A DNA stretch of 7,696 nucleotides from DUAG01 sp046756865 (GTDB lineage Bacteria > Nitrospirota > Nitrospiria > SBBL01 > JAADHI01): contig JBHHXE010000106.1 of the NCBI GenBank assembly GCA_046756865.1, forward strand, positions 1 through 7,696, written 5' to 3'. A program made the translations under genes and the position numbers. The notes under the pieces were generated by a model. It was not told the origin of the DNA, ran no database searches, and saw only the letters and a program-made list of their open reading frames with translations. Shown here one piece after another: positions 1 to 6,740 of the stretch. How positions within the stretch are numbered: the first letter of the stretch is position 1; every line of letters starts with the position of its first letter.

Positions 1-11
1 TCTTTTCCACG

Positions 12-46
12 CGTCCGGCGGGTAGAGAAGTGTAAAACCCCGGACG
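12..46 (+). other. Leader of the helicase gene with a weak inverted repeat
   Basis: The bases before the helicase start contain a perfect 7-bp inverted repeat, CGTCCGG at 12-18 and CCGGACG at 40-46, enclosing a 21-nt loop. It lies just upstream of the Shine-Dalgarno GAGGA (46-50), so folding would approach the ribosome site. Structured leaders are common on RNA-helicase mRNAs, but this stem is short with a long loop and could be chance. The promoter is presumably outside the window. Confidence 0.2.
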
Positions 47-55
47 AGGAAAAAA

Positions 56-1423
56 ATGAACAAAAACACTGAAACACGAACATCCGGCACATTTACCGAT
101 CAATCTTCTATAAAACCGCAGAACCAAGCTCCGCAAGGCGTCTTTGGCACCCTGATTCCGGAACTGCAACGCGCCGTCGCCGCAGAGAAATATGTGAACC
201 CCACGCCTATCCAGGAGCAGAGCATTCCACACCTTCTGGAGGGACGTGATCTTCTGGGCAGCGCTCAGACCGGCACCGGCAAGACCGCCGCCTTTACCCT
301 GCCACTCCTACAGAAGCTTTCCAAAAATGCCCGTCGGCCTGGGAGAGGCAGGCCCAGGGCGCTTATTCTTGCCCCCACACGTGAACTTGCCGCCCAGATT
401 GGAGACAGCATCCGGACTTACGGGCGCTTCCTTCGGCTCCGCCATACCGTAATCTTTGGCGGCGTCAATCAAAGCCCTCAGACCAGGGTATTAAGCCGTG
501 GCGTGGACATCCTGGTGGCCACACCCGGCCGGCTTCTGGATCTGATGCAGCAGGGATTCGTCCACCTGAACCAGGTAGAGGTCTTTATTCTTGATGAGGT
601 AGACCGCATGTTGGACATGGGCTTTATCCCCGACATCAAACGAATCTTGTCCCATATTCCCGCTGAGCGTCAGACCCTGTTTTTCTCAGCCACCATGGCC
701 CCGAAAATCCTGGAGCTTGCTCACACTATGGTCCGCAACCCGATACGGGTAACCATCGCGCCAGACAAACCGGCAGTGGAACGGATCGATCAGAAGGTGC
801 TCTTCGTCGGGAAAAATAATAAAGACGCGCTTCTGGTCTCCCTCCTGAAGGCGCCTACAATAAACAAGGCCATCATTTTCACCCAGATGAAGCATGTCGC
901 CAACCGCGTGGTGAAAAAGTTGTCCTCCGTGGGCATTAACGGCACCGCCATCCACGGCAACAAAAGCCAGGCCGCCCGGATCAAGGCCCTGGACGATTTC
1001 AAGCGAGGCCGCGCCCATGTCCTAGTTGCCACCGATGTGGCGGCGAGGGGATTGGACGTGGATGACATCACCCATGTGATTAACTATGACCTTCCCGTGG
1101 AGGCCGAAACCTACGTTCACCGCATCGGGCGCACCGCCCGCGCCGGAGCAAACGGTGAGGCGATTTCCTTCTGTTGCGCTGAAGACAGGGCCAATCTTCG
1201 AGACATCGAACGCCTGTTGGGCAAGTCGGTGCCTGCCGAAATGGAACACGCCTTTCATTGCGACGAGGCCTTCCGGTCCAGGAAGCCCGCGCCGAAGGCT
1301 TACAACCGGAGGAATGACAGTGGACGTCGGCCATCACGCGCGTACGGGCGATCACCTGGCCGCTCATCCGGACGATCTCATAGCAGCTATTCCTGGTCCG
1401 ACAGCCGGAGCGGAAACCGATAA
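56..1423 (+). CDS. DEAD-box (DEVD variant) ATP-dependent RNA helicase, RhlE-like
   Basis: Predicted cytoplasmic ATP-dependent RNA helicase of 455 residues, which would unwind RNA duplexes in ribosome assembly, RNA decay or cold adaptation. All core motifs are present in order: a Q motif near 29-56 (PTPIQ), motif I AQTGTGKT (70-77), Ia PTRELA (107-112), GG (135-136), Ib TPGR (156-159), motif II as DEVD (180-183), motif III SAT (211-213), a motif IV region near 273-280, V with ATDVAARGLD (325-334) and VI HRIGRTARAG (355-364). The tail from about 408 is Arg/Ser/Gly-rich and basic, a likely disordered RNA-binding extension as in RhlE-type helicases. The start is supported by GAGGA at 46-50, five bases before the ATG. 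Motif II departs from canonical DEAD by one residue; the acidic pair needed for Mg-ATP chemistry is kept. Family assignment is firm; the RhlE subgroup is inferred from the short helicase core plus basic tail, so no symbol is given. Confidence 0.95.
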   Translation: MNKNTETRTSGTFTDQSSIKPQNQAPQGVFGTLIPELQRAVAAEKYVNPTPIQEQSIPHLLEGRDLLGSAQTGTGKTAAFTLPLLQKLSKNARRPGRGRPRALILAPTRELAAQIGDSIRTYGRFLRLRHTVIFGGVNQSPQTRVLSRGVDILVATPGRLLDLMQQGFVHLNQVEVFILDEVDRMLDMGFIPDIKRILSHIPAERQTLFFSATMAPKILELAHTMVRNPIRVTIAPDKPAVERIDQKVLFVGKNNKDALLVSLLKAPTINKAIIFTQMKHVANRVVKKLSSVGINGTAIHGNKSQAARIKALDDFKRGRAHVLVATDVAARGLDVDDITHVINYDLPVEAETYVHRIGRTARAGANGEAISFCCAEDRANLRDIERLLGKSVPAEMEHAFHCDEAFRSRKPAPKAYNRRNDSGRRPSRAYGRSPGRSSGRSHSSYSWSDSRSGNR

Positions 1424-1429
1424 AACCTC

Positions 1430-1471
1430 GTCCAAACAAACCATTCTCCTTAAAAAGGCATTCGTTTGGAC
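1430..1471 (+). repeat. Inverted repeat downstream of the helicase gene
   Basis: A perfect 8-bp inverted repeat, GTCCAAAC (1430-1437) and GTTTGGAC (1464-1471), begins seven bases after the helicase stop. Inside it a 4-bp stem CCTT/AAGG (1448-1451 and 1455-1458) could stack. No U-tract follows, so it is not itself a terminator. It may stabilise the 3' end of the helicase mRNA or form the first of two stems before leuC. Confidence 0.4.
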
Positions 1472-1482
1472 TCATCTTGAGC

Positions 1483-1518
1483 TAGAAGAGGCTTGGGCTT
1501 GCGCCCAAGTCTTTTCTA
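1483..1518 (+). terminator. Rho-independent terminator-like hairpin between the helicase gene and leuC
   Basis: CTTGGGC (1492-1498) pairs perfectly with GCCCAAG (1503-1509) around the loop TTGC. The stem can continue outward through TAGAAGAGG and TCTTTTCTA, giving a potential 16-bp stem with two G-U pairs. The right arm runs into the U-rich stretch TCTTTTCT, as in an intrinsic terminator. It most simply ends the helicase transcript. Because it lies 52 nt before the leuC start it could instead act as an attenuator, but I see no Leu-codon leader peptide and no T-box consensus to support that. Confidence 0.7.
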
Positions 1519-1570
1519 TGTAAAAATAACGCATTATTGATGACGTCTTTTTATCTTCCGGGAATATCCT

Positions 1571-2983
1571 ATGACCCCCAAAACGATGCTTGAAAAAATA
1601 TGGGACGCCCATGTCGTTCATGAAGAAACGGGGCGGCCCTCCCTTCTGTATATTGACCGCCACCTGGTACACGAAGTCACCTCGGCCCAGGCCTTTGAAG
1701 GCTTGAGACTGGCCGGCCGATCTGTCCGCCGTCCGGAATTGACCTTTGCCACACCCGACCATAATGTTCCGACCACAGACCGCTCCCTGCCGATTGAAGA
1801 CCTAATCTCTGCAAAGCAGATTGAAACACTGTCTGAAAACTGCAAAGAATTCGGTGTCACGCTATTTGATCTGAACAGTCCCGATCATGGCATCGTTCAT
1901 GTGATCGGCCCGGATCTGGGCCTGACCCTCCCGGGCGCCACCCTCGTCTGCGGAGACAGCCACACCTCCACGCACGGCGCCTTTGGCGCACTGGCCTTCG
2001 GCATCGGCACCAGTGAAGTGGAGCATGTTATGGCCACACAATGTCTCCTTCAGGAAAAACCCAAAACTTTTCTGATTGAAGTCAATGGCATGCGGCCCTA
2101 CGGGATCGAAGCAAAGGATATGATCCTCGCCATTATTGGCCGTATCGGCACAGCAGGCGGTACGGGCTTCGTCATCGAATATGGAGGAGAGGCCATACGA
2201 GAGTTGAGCATGGAAGAACGCATGACCATTTGCAACATGTCCATCGAGGGAGGCGCCCGTGCAGGGATGATCGCCCCGGATGAGAAGACCTTTGAATACC
2301 TGCGCGGACGGCGATATGCCCCGATAGACTTCGACGCGGCGGTCGCACACTGGAAGACACTTCCCAGCGATCCGGGGGCATCGTTTGATCGCACCCTAAA
2401 AATCGATGTCGCATCTTTGGCCCCTCAGGTCACATGGGGAACTAACCCCGGTCAGGTCGCCTCCATTGACGCACGCGTTCCAAATCCGGAAAAACTATCT
2501 GACAAAAGCATGAGAAAATCTGCCGAAAGAGCACTCGACTACATGGGGCTCAAAGCTGATATGCCGATTGAGGATATTGAAATTACCCGGGTCTTCATCG
2601 GCTCTTGCACCAACTCCCGAATTGAAGACCTCCGCCGGGCGGCGGCCTTTGTCAAAGGCAGACAGGTCTCTTCAAAAGTGGACGCCATGGTCGTTCCCGG
2701 TTCTCAAAAAATCAAGCTTAGCGCAGAAGAAGAGGGTCTTGACCGTATCTTCAAGGAGGCGGGATTTGACTGGAGGGAATCGGGCTGTTCGATGTGTCTC
2801 GGGATGAACCCCGACACCCTCGAACCGGGAGAGCGATGTGCCTCCACCTCCAACCGAAACTTTGAAGGCCGGCAGGGAAAAGGAGGCCGGACACACTTGG
2901 TCAGTCCGCTCATGGCCGCCGCTGCCGCGGTCGAAGGACATTTTGTTGATATCCGCCAATATGCATCGCCGGAGGATTGCTAG
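1571..2983 (+). CDS. leuC: 3-isopropylmalate dehydratase (isopropylmalate isomerase) large subunit
   Basis: Catalytic iron-sulfur subunit of the heterodimeric LeuCD enzyme, which interconverts 2-isopropylmalate and 3-isopropylmalate in cytoplasmic leucine synthesis. Its 470 residues match the usual bacterial length of about 465-470. The aconitase-family signature is clear: TPDHNVPT near 61-68, CGDSHTSTHGAFG at 127-139, and the [4Fe-4S] ligands Cys346 (GSCTNS) and Cys406/Cys409 (GCSMCLG). The ATG at 1571 gives the N-terminus expected for the family, with KIWDAHVV at residues 9-16. Its Shine-Dalgarno is weak (GGGA around 1560-1563), and the ATG at 1586 has none. The stop codon directly abuts the leuD start, so the two subunits are translated together. 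No convincing promoter was found between the upstream hairpin and the start. leuA and leuB are not in the window. Confidence 0.97.
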   Translation: MTPKTMLEKIWDAHVVHEETGRPSLLYIDRHLVHEVTSAQAFEGLRLAGRSVRRPELTFATPDHNVPTTDRSLPIEDLISAKQIETLSENCKEFGVTLFDLNSPDHGIVHVIGPDLGLTLPGATLVCGDSHTSTHGAFGALAFGIGTSEVEHVMATQCLLQEKPKTFLIEVNGMRPYGIEAKDMILAIIGRIGTAGGTGFVIEYGGEAIRELSMEERMTICNMSIEGGARAGMIAPDEKTFEYLRGRRYAPIDFDAAVAHWKTLPSDPGASFDRTLKIDVASLAPQVTWGTNPGQVASIDARVPNPEKLSDKSMRKSAERALDYMGLKADMPIEDIEITRVFIGSCTNSRIEDLRRAAAFVKGRQVSSKVDAMVVPGSQKIKLSAEEEGLDRIFKEAGFDWRESGCSMCLGMNPDTLEPGERCASTSNRNFEGRQGKGGRTHLVSPLMAAAAAVEGHFVDIRQYASPEDC

Positions 2984-3583
2984 ATGGAGCCTTTTACAAC
3001 ATTGCAAGGAATCGTCGCTCCGCTTGATCTGCCTGATGTAGATACCGACCAGATCATTCCGAAACAATTTTTAAAGAGAATTGAACGAACGGGCTTTGGT
3101 CAGTTTCTCTTTTACGACTGGCGCTTTATTGACGGCAAAAAACCGGACCCCGCCTTTGAGATGAACGCTGAGCGCTACCAGGGCGCATCTATCCTAATTA
3201 CAAGGGCAAACTTCGGCTGTGGCTCTTCACGCGAGCATGCCCCCTGGGCACTTGCAGACTACGGCTTCCGTTGCATTATTGCTCCTTCTTTTGCAGACAT
3301 CTTCTATAACAACTGCTTCAAAAACGGGATTCTTCCGGTCTGTCTGTCTGAAGACCAAATCGAGACACTCTTTCAGCACCTTCGCCAGATTCCTGCATAC
3401 CGCCTGAATATTGACCTGGAAAAAGAGCGGATCACCTCTGACGATGGCCTTAATTATAAGATCGAGATCGATCCTTTTCGGAAAAACTCCCTCCTGAAGG
3501 GCCTTGATGACATTGATCTGACACTTGAACATGAGGAAAAGATTAGTCAGTATGAGGCCGGAACACCTTCCCTTTTGCAATAA
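2984..3583 (+). CDS. leuD: 3-isopropylmalate dehydratase small subunit
   Basis: Swivel-domain subunit that completes the LeuCD isomerase active site. It has 199 residues, the usual length of the bacterial type that pairs with a roughly 470-residue LeuC. Recognisable family segments are DTDQIIPKQFL (20-30), FLFYDWRF (41-48), and the substrate-binding loop GCGSSREHAPWAL (78-90) followed by IIAPSFADIFYNNCFKNGILP. GGAGG at 2971-2975, inside the end of leuC, lies eight bases before the ATG. With the zero-length gap this indicates translational coupling and balanced subunit production. All key residues are intact. Confidence 0.97.
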   Translation: MEPFTTLQGIVAPLDLPDVDTDQIIPKQFLKRIERTGFGQFLFYDWRFIDGKKPDPAFEMNAERYQGASILITRANFGCGSSREHAPWALADYGFRCIIAPSFADIFYNNCFKNGILPVCLSEDQIETLFQHLRQIPAYRLNIDLEKERITSDDGLNYKIEIDPFRKNSLLKGLDDIDLTLEHEEKISQYEAGTPSLLQ

Positions 3584-3601
3584 ATCTGATGAGCAGAAAA
3601 A

Positions 3602-4240
3602 ATGCCAACAGGAAATAATGAGCCCTACCCCCATATCGGTAGGGTAGAAGAAGAGGTCGACGCGGCCTTTTGGGAAGCGAGATACCGGAACGGAGATACA
3701 GGCTGGGATCAGGGCGCCGCTTCACCCGGCTTGATAGACCTCCTGCAGTCGGGTCAAATCCAAAGCGGAAATGTCCTCGTCCCGGGATGCGGCCGGGGAC
3801 ACGAAGCACGGGAGTTGGCCAGGGCCGGGTTTGAGGTCACGGGCATGGATATTACCGAAGGAGCAATCCGGGAGGCCACATCATTGGCTGAGCGCGAAGG
3901 GCTTCAAAAAATCAAGTTTGTCCAGGCCGATTTTTTCAATCTCCCTGATAAAGGCTTCGGCCCCTATGACTGGATTTTTGAACACACTTTTTTCTGCGCA
4001 ATCAATCCAAGGCTGAGGGAAGACTATGTCCTTGCAGTCGCGCGTCTGATCAAGCCGGGAGGCAGCCTGATCGGGATGTTCTATCATATTCAGACCGAAA
4101 GCGGGCCGCCCTTCGGCTGCACCCGGGATGAACTGGTTGAGCGATTCTCGCCCCAATTCACGCTTCGATTAGAAAAGACGCCTCGTTCCTTTCCGGATCG
4201 GGATGGGAAAGAACTCCTGATGCTCTGGGAACGGAAATAA
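3602..4240 (+). CDS. TPMT-family SAM-dependent methyltransferase
   Basis: Predicted cytoplasmic class I SAM-dependent methyltransferase of 212 residues in the thiopurine S-methyltransferase-like family, whose members methylate thiols, selenols or similar small nucleophiles. Family hallmarks are FWEARYRNGDTGWDQG (23-38), the SAM-binding glycine motif VLVPGCGRG (58-66) with the acidic residue of GMDIT (81-85), AD at 109-110, the FFCAINPRLREDY stretch (130-142), LIKPGG (149-154), and the GPPFGCT segment (168-174) typical of the C-terminal half. Its true substrate cannot be read from sequence. The gene starts 18 nt after leuD, with only a poor ribosome site (GAG at 3591-3593). It is therefore probably expressed by readthrough or coupling with leuCD, although methylation is not a step of leucine synthesis. 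It ends 18 nt from the convergent lemA stop. Confidence 0.88.
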   Translation: MPTGNNEPYPHIGRVEEEVDAAFWEARYRNGDTGWDQGAASPGLIDLLQSGQIQSGNVLVPGCGRGHEARELARAGFEVTGMDITEGAIREATSLAEREGLQKIKFVQADFFNLPDKGFGPYDWIFEHTFFCAINPRLREDYVLAVARLIKPGGSLIGMFYHIQTESGPPFGCTRDELVERFSPQFTLRLEKTPRSFPDRDGKELLMLWERK

Positions 4241-4258
4241 AAAGAGACCGACAAACGC

Positions 4259-4837
4259 CTACCCGCCGAATTCCACCTTCGGCGTGCCCCGCGCCTCCGC
4301 ATCAATTTCAAAATATTCGGCCTTTTCCACACCTGCCAGACTCGCGTAGAGACGCCCAAGCAGTTTTCGGGTAAAGGTGTTCAATATCTTCACAGCATCG
4401 TTATAGCGTTTTCGTTCGACAGAAAGCCGGTTTTCTGTTCCCTCCAGTTGATCCTGCAATTTCAGGAAGGACGCGTTTGATTTTAACTGAGGGTAGGTCT
4501 CCCGCAGGACCAGCAAACGGGAAAGCGCCGATTCCATCCCGCCGGCCGCCTTCGCTTTTTCTCCAATTGAATCCGCCTGAAAGTAAGACTTGCGTGCTTC
4601 AGCCACCCCGAGAAAGATTTTCTCTTCCTGCGAGGCAACCCCTTTGACAGTTTCAACCAGATTAGGGATCAACTCAAAGCGGCGCTGCAGCTGGTTTTCC
4701 ACCTGCGCCCAACGGCTCTTTACTTCTTCGTCATAGGTAATTGCCTGATTGTAACCGGAGTAGACACAGCCCCCGGCCATCAGGACCGTGACGAGAATCC
4801 CCCCCACGATGATAAACAGCACCCGTTTAGCGCTCAT
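4259..4837 (-). CDS. LemA family membrane protein
   Basis: 192-residue LemA-family protein, a widespread group of small membrane-anchored helical proteins of unsettled function, linked to envelope and stress responses in some bacteria. One N-terminal membrane segment spans roughly residues 5-24. Next come the family hallmarks: YN at 29-30, W43 with QVENQLQRRFELIPNLVETVKG (45-66), the helix ending in AEAR (79-82), YPQLKSNASFLKLQDQL (115-131), and TENRLSVERKRYNDAV (134-149). The start is fixed by GGAGG (4844-4848) six bases before the ATG. A Cys at 24 follows AGG, but the residue at -3 is Ala, so a lipobox is doubtful. The gene is last in a three-gene minus-strand operon, 57 nt after the TPM-domain gene, a pairing often seen for LemA proteins. 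Confidence 0.92.
   Translation of the reverse strand: MSAKRVLFIIVGGILVTVLMAGGCVYSGYNQAITYDEEVKSRWAQVENQLQRRFELIPNLVETVKGVASQEEKIFLGVAEARKSYFQADSIGEKAKAAGGMESALSRLLVLRETYPQLKSNASFLKLQDQLEGTENRLSVERKRYNDAVKILNTFTRKLLGRLYASLAGVEKAEYFEIDAEARGTPKVEFGG
4264..4284. repeat. Hairpin at the convergent 3' ends of the methyltransferase and LemA genes
   Basis: CGCCGAA (4264-4270) and TTCGGCG (4278-4284) form a perfect 7-bp stem with a 7-nt loop inside the last codons of the LemA gene. On the plus strand no T-run follows. On the minus strand a T-rich run (CTCTTTTTATTT) appears only about 18 nt later. It could contribute to termination or 3'-end protection of either transcript, but it is not a textbook terminator. 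Confidence 0.3.
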
Positions 4838-4894
4838 TCGATTCCTCCAAACTTACTGCACAAAATGCCAGGAAGCGAGTCCGTTGGAACAACA

Positions 4895-5725
4895 CTACCA
4901 GCTCGCACCGCCCCCTCCGCCACCAAAACCTCCGCCCCCGCCAAACGAACCCCCGCCGAATCCGCCTCCAAATGATGATCCGCCGTAACCACTGCCCCAG
5001 GATGAACGCCTTCCCCCCAGCAGACTCCCCAAGAGGAATCCGCTCATCAATCCACCGCCTCCTCCCCAACGCGAGTAGCCCCGGCGCCTGCCCATCGAGG
5101 AAAACAGAAAATACAGCATCAACAGGGGGAGGAGACCGCCAAGGGCGCCGCCTCCCCTTCGGGATTGACGTCGAACACGCATCCGGTGAGGAGGGATGCC
5201 GCTGAGCTCCACCTGCTGGGCATCGGCCACCTGGTTTGCTATAAGGACCGCCAAGCGATGGAGTCCCTCTCCAAATTGTCCTTGTTTGAAAAACTGCTCT
5301 GCGACGGCCCGCGAGGCAGAACCTGTCCACGAATCCGTCAGCACTCCTTCCAGCCCATAGCCCACTTGCACCCGCACCTTCCGCTCTTTCATGGCCAGGA
5401 GGATCAGAGCCCCGTTGTCTTTCTTCGCTTGACCCAGCTTCCAAAGCTCTGCATGACGCTGTGCAAAACTAAAAACATCCTCACCATCCGTGGTTTGAAC
5501 CGTCAGGACTTTGATTTGCGCCCCTGTGCGTTGTTCCAGCTCTCGCAGCCAGCCTTCCATGCCTTTCTCGAGACCTGCGTTGATGATACCGGCCTGATCC
5601 AGGACAAAACGTCCGGAATCCCGAACCGTGACCTCTCCACTAGAGGAGGACGTCAGACCAAGAACAAAGAAAATCAGGACCGGCAGGAGTACCGGAAAAA
5701 CCAGACGAAGGCCCCTACCACGCAT
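4895..5725 (-). CDS. TPM-domain (YgcG-like) membrane protein with Gly-rich tail
   Basis: 276-residue exported or membrane-anchored protein of the TPM domain family (older name DUF477, YgcG-like). It has an N-terminal signal or anchor helix at about 7-24 and a TPM domain at about 38-167 (VLDQAGIIN, TGAQIKVLTV, DNGALILLAM, RVQVGYGLEG, FFKQGQFGEGL). An Arg-rich linker follows at 181-190, then a second hydrophobic stretch (about 194-210) and a Gly/Ser-rich low-complexity tail ending in GGASW, as is usual in the family. The precise biochemical role is unknown; plant relatives work in photosystem II repair and bacterial ones sit next to LemA. I chose the ATG at 5725 because GGAG lies seven bases upstream (5733-5736). 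The farther ATG at 5785 would overlap the previous gene by 71 nt and add a polar stretch before the signal helix. The chosen start overlaps the upstream stop by 11 nt. Confidence 0.88.
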   Translation of the reverse strand: MRGRGLRLVFPVLLPVLIFFVLGLTSSSSGEVTVRDSGRFVLDQAGIINAGLEKGMEGWLRELEQRTGAQIKVLTVQTTDGEDVFSFAQRHAELWKLGQAKKDNGALILLAMKERKVRVQVGYGLEGVLTDSWTGSASRAVAEQFFKQGQFGEGLHRLAVLIANQVADAQQVELSGIPPHRMRVRRQSRRGGGALGGLLPLLMLYFLFSSMGRRRGYSRWGGGGGLMSGFLLGSLLGGRRSSWGSGYGGSSFGGGFGGGSFGGGGGFGGGGGGASW

Positions 5726-6440
5726 CGACAATCTCCGCGAGCACCTCGATTTCAGCATAGAGTAATTTGAACTCCTCCCAGCCATGTTCCCCCGCTCTTA
5801 GTAGAACGTCTTTTAAACCGGGCAGCTTAAATTCGAGAACCTTTTCGACTTCTGAAACCACCTCCAAAGCCGGGTGGGGCTCTTTCAGCCCTTTTATCCA
5901 GAGGATTCCCCGAAGCGTTCGAATAAGGCGTTCTGCCATATCAGCCTCTACTGTGGCAAAGAGCTTTTCCCGCCCCGCCGCCGCCAGCAGTCCCTGCCGC
6001 ATCCCGATCAGGATGCTCTTCAACTCCCGCTCACAGGCATGACGGATATGATCATCATTAAATGACAGGGTCTTGAAATAATCCTCGCCAAAAAGGGTCA
6101 TATGGCATTGATGAATCTCGATCAATTCCAGGGGGAAAGTATCCAGAGAGACTTCTATATATTCTGGCGTCATGATCACGGGTGCCGCAATTCCGGCCTT
6201 GCCGAGTTTCACACCGTTTTTGGCCAGTTGCCGCAGCATATCGAGGTCCACCTTTTTCAGGACAAAAACACTCCGAACCGTGTGCCGCTTCGGGTCAAAT
6301 GAATCTGCCGCAATCGCGCCATAAAGTGTCAGCGCCAGCCCATTGGATCCAGCCAGTCCACGCACCTCCTCCTTAAACTGCTCTACCGGACGGCGCATTG
6401 CGTCCGGTATTCGATCAATCCCGCCCCCTTCAAGCCCCAT
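5715..6440 (-). CDS. Degenerate nucleotidyltransferase-like protein, function unknown
   Basis: 241-residue soluble protein with no signal peptide or membrane segment. It resembles a family of Pol-beta-superfamily nucleotidyltransferase-like proteins that I recall from other bacteria, sometimes beside TPM and LemA genes. The matching layout is LTLYGAIAADSF (37-48), a beta-strand RSVFVLKKVDLDML (56-69), APVIMTPEYI (86-95), DTFPLELIEIHQCHMTLFGED (100-120), then a helical half starting HACERELKSILIGMRQGLL (134-152). In active nucleotidyltransferases the GS loop is followed by Asp-x-Asp. Here the loop is GA and the strand reads TVRSVFVL, without the acidic pair, so catalysis is unlikely. The ATG at 6440 follows GGGAGGG (6446-6452) at five bases. 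It is first of the minus-strand operon and overlaps the TPM gene by 11 nt. The coding region is secure; the family assignment is from memory and moderate. Confidence 0.75.
   Translation of the reverse strand: MGLEGGGIDRIPDAMRRPVEQFKEEVRGLAGSNGLALTLYGAIAADSFDPKRHTVRSVFVLKKVDLDMLRQLAKNGVKLGKAGIAAPVIMTPEYIEVSLDTFPLELIEIHQCHMTLFGEDYFKTLSFNDDHIRHACERELKSILIGMRQGLLAAAGREKLFATVEADMAERLIRTLRGILWIKGLKEPHPALEVVSEVEKVLEFKLPGLKDVLLRAGEHGWEEFKLLYAEIEVLAEIVDAW
5733..5736 (-). promoter_or_regulatory. Ribosome binding site that sets the TPM-gene start
   Basis: On the minus strand GGAG lies seven bases before the ATG at 5725, inside the final codons of the upstream gene. The start codon itself falls inside the upstream stop region (ATGCGTGGTAG), the usual arrangement for coupling by re-initiation. 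Confidence 0.6.
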
Positions 6441-6578
6441 AAGAACCCTCCCTGAAAAAACCGTCCATGTCTTATTAATTAAGCATCAAACACAAGAGAT
6501 CAAGACCTCCCCTTAAAATCCGGTGAATCGTGACTCGGCGATCGGGGTATATATTTCTCCAGTCAAATGAGTAGGGGA

Positions 6579-6597
6579 ACGGTATCATGAATACCGT
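6579..6597. promoter_or_regulatory. Operator-like inverted repeat in the divergent region
   Basis: ACGGTAT (6579-6585) and ATACCGT (6591-6597) are perfect 7-bp arms around a 5-nt spacer, CATGA. Arm length and spacing suit a dimeric helix-turn-helix regulator. The site lies about 150 bases upstream of both flanking starts. The neighbouring plus-strand gene carries an XRE-type HTH domain, which makes self-binding a reasonable guess, but no binding is shown by sequence alone. Confidence 0.4.
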
Positions 6598-6724
6598 AAA
6601 AGTCAAGCCGGTCATGGTCAAACTCCCGGTGCATTAAGACAAAAATCAGACTGAAAATCCATCCTGCAACGCGCCCAACCCATTTTCACCAGGCGGAGAT
6701 CTTGCTGAATCGTCTCATCATTTT

Positions 6725-6733
6725 TGTTATATT
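6725..6733 (+). promoter_or_regulatory. Possible extended -10 promoter of the HTH-hydrolase gene
   Basis: TGTTATATT fits an extended -10 element: TG, one base, then TATATT, five of six matches to TATAAT. A TTGCTG at 6702-6707 is a poor -35 with 20-base spacing. Transcription would begin near 6740, leaving a very short leader with the ribosome site almost at its 5' end, so the call is tentative. Confidence 0.3.
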
Positions 6734-6740
6734 GCTTACA

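Noticed and set aside
7..17. CCACGCGTCCG, identical to a well-known cDNA cloning adaptor core, suggesting contamination.
   Set aside because: Only 11 bases match, it sits naturally in a leader with a good ribosome site downstream, and nothing else looks like vector.
1086..1523. 145-codon plus-strand frame overlapping the helicase 3' end and reaching into the hairpin.
   Set aside because: It lies in the wrong frame of a well-supported helicase, its product is low-complexity and unrecognisable, and its stop is beyond a terminator stem.
1862..2350. 162-codon minus-strand frame opposite leuC.
   Set aside because: It is an antisense shadow of a strongly conserved gene; its translation shows no family features.
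4764..4771. Lipoprotein signal at Cys24 of the LemA protein.
   Set aside because: The residues before the Cys (M-A-G-G) do not fit the lipobox, which needs Leu/Val/Ile at -3, and LemA proteins usually keep this helix as a membrane anchor.
4788..4988. Proline-rich 66-codon plus-strand frame.
   Set aside because: It is the complement of the Gly-rich tail of the TPM protein.
4827..5770. Long frames overlapping the TPM gene: 205 codons on minus and 201 codons on plus.
   Set aside because: Both come from the GC-biased, Gly-rich coding of the TPM gene; the translated products are Arg/Ser/Pro-rich with no recognisable domain.
5725..5785. Upstream ATG at 5785 as the TPM-gene start.
   Set aside because: It adds a polar stretch before the signal helix and a 71-nt overlap, while ATG 5725 has GGAG at ideal spacing.
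6587..6637. 16-codon frame (ATG 6587 to TAA 6637) as a small peptide or leader gene.
   Set aside because: It is very short, shows no recognisable features, and overlaps the palindrome; the ribosome-site match is easily chance.
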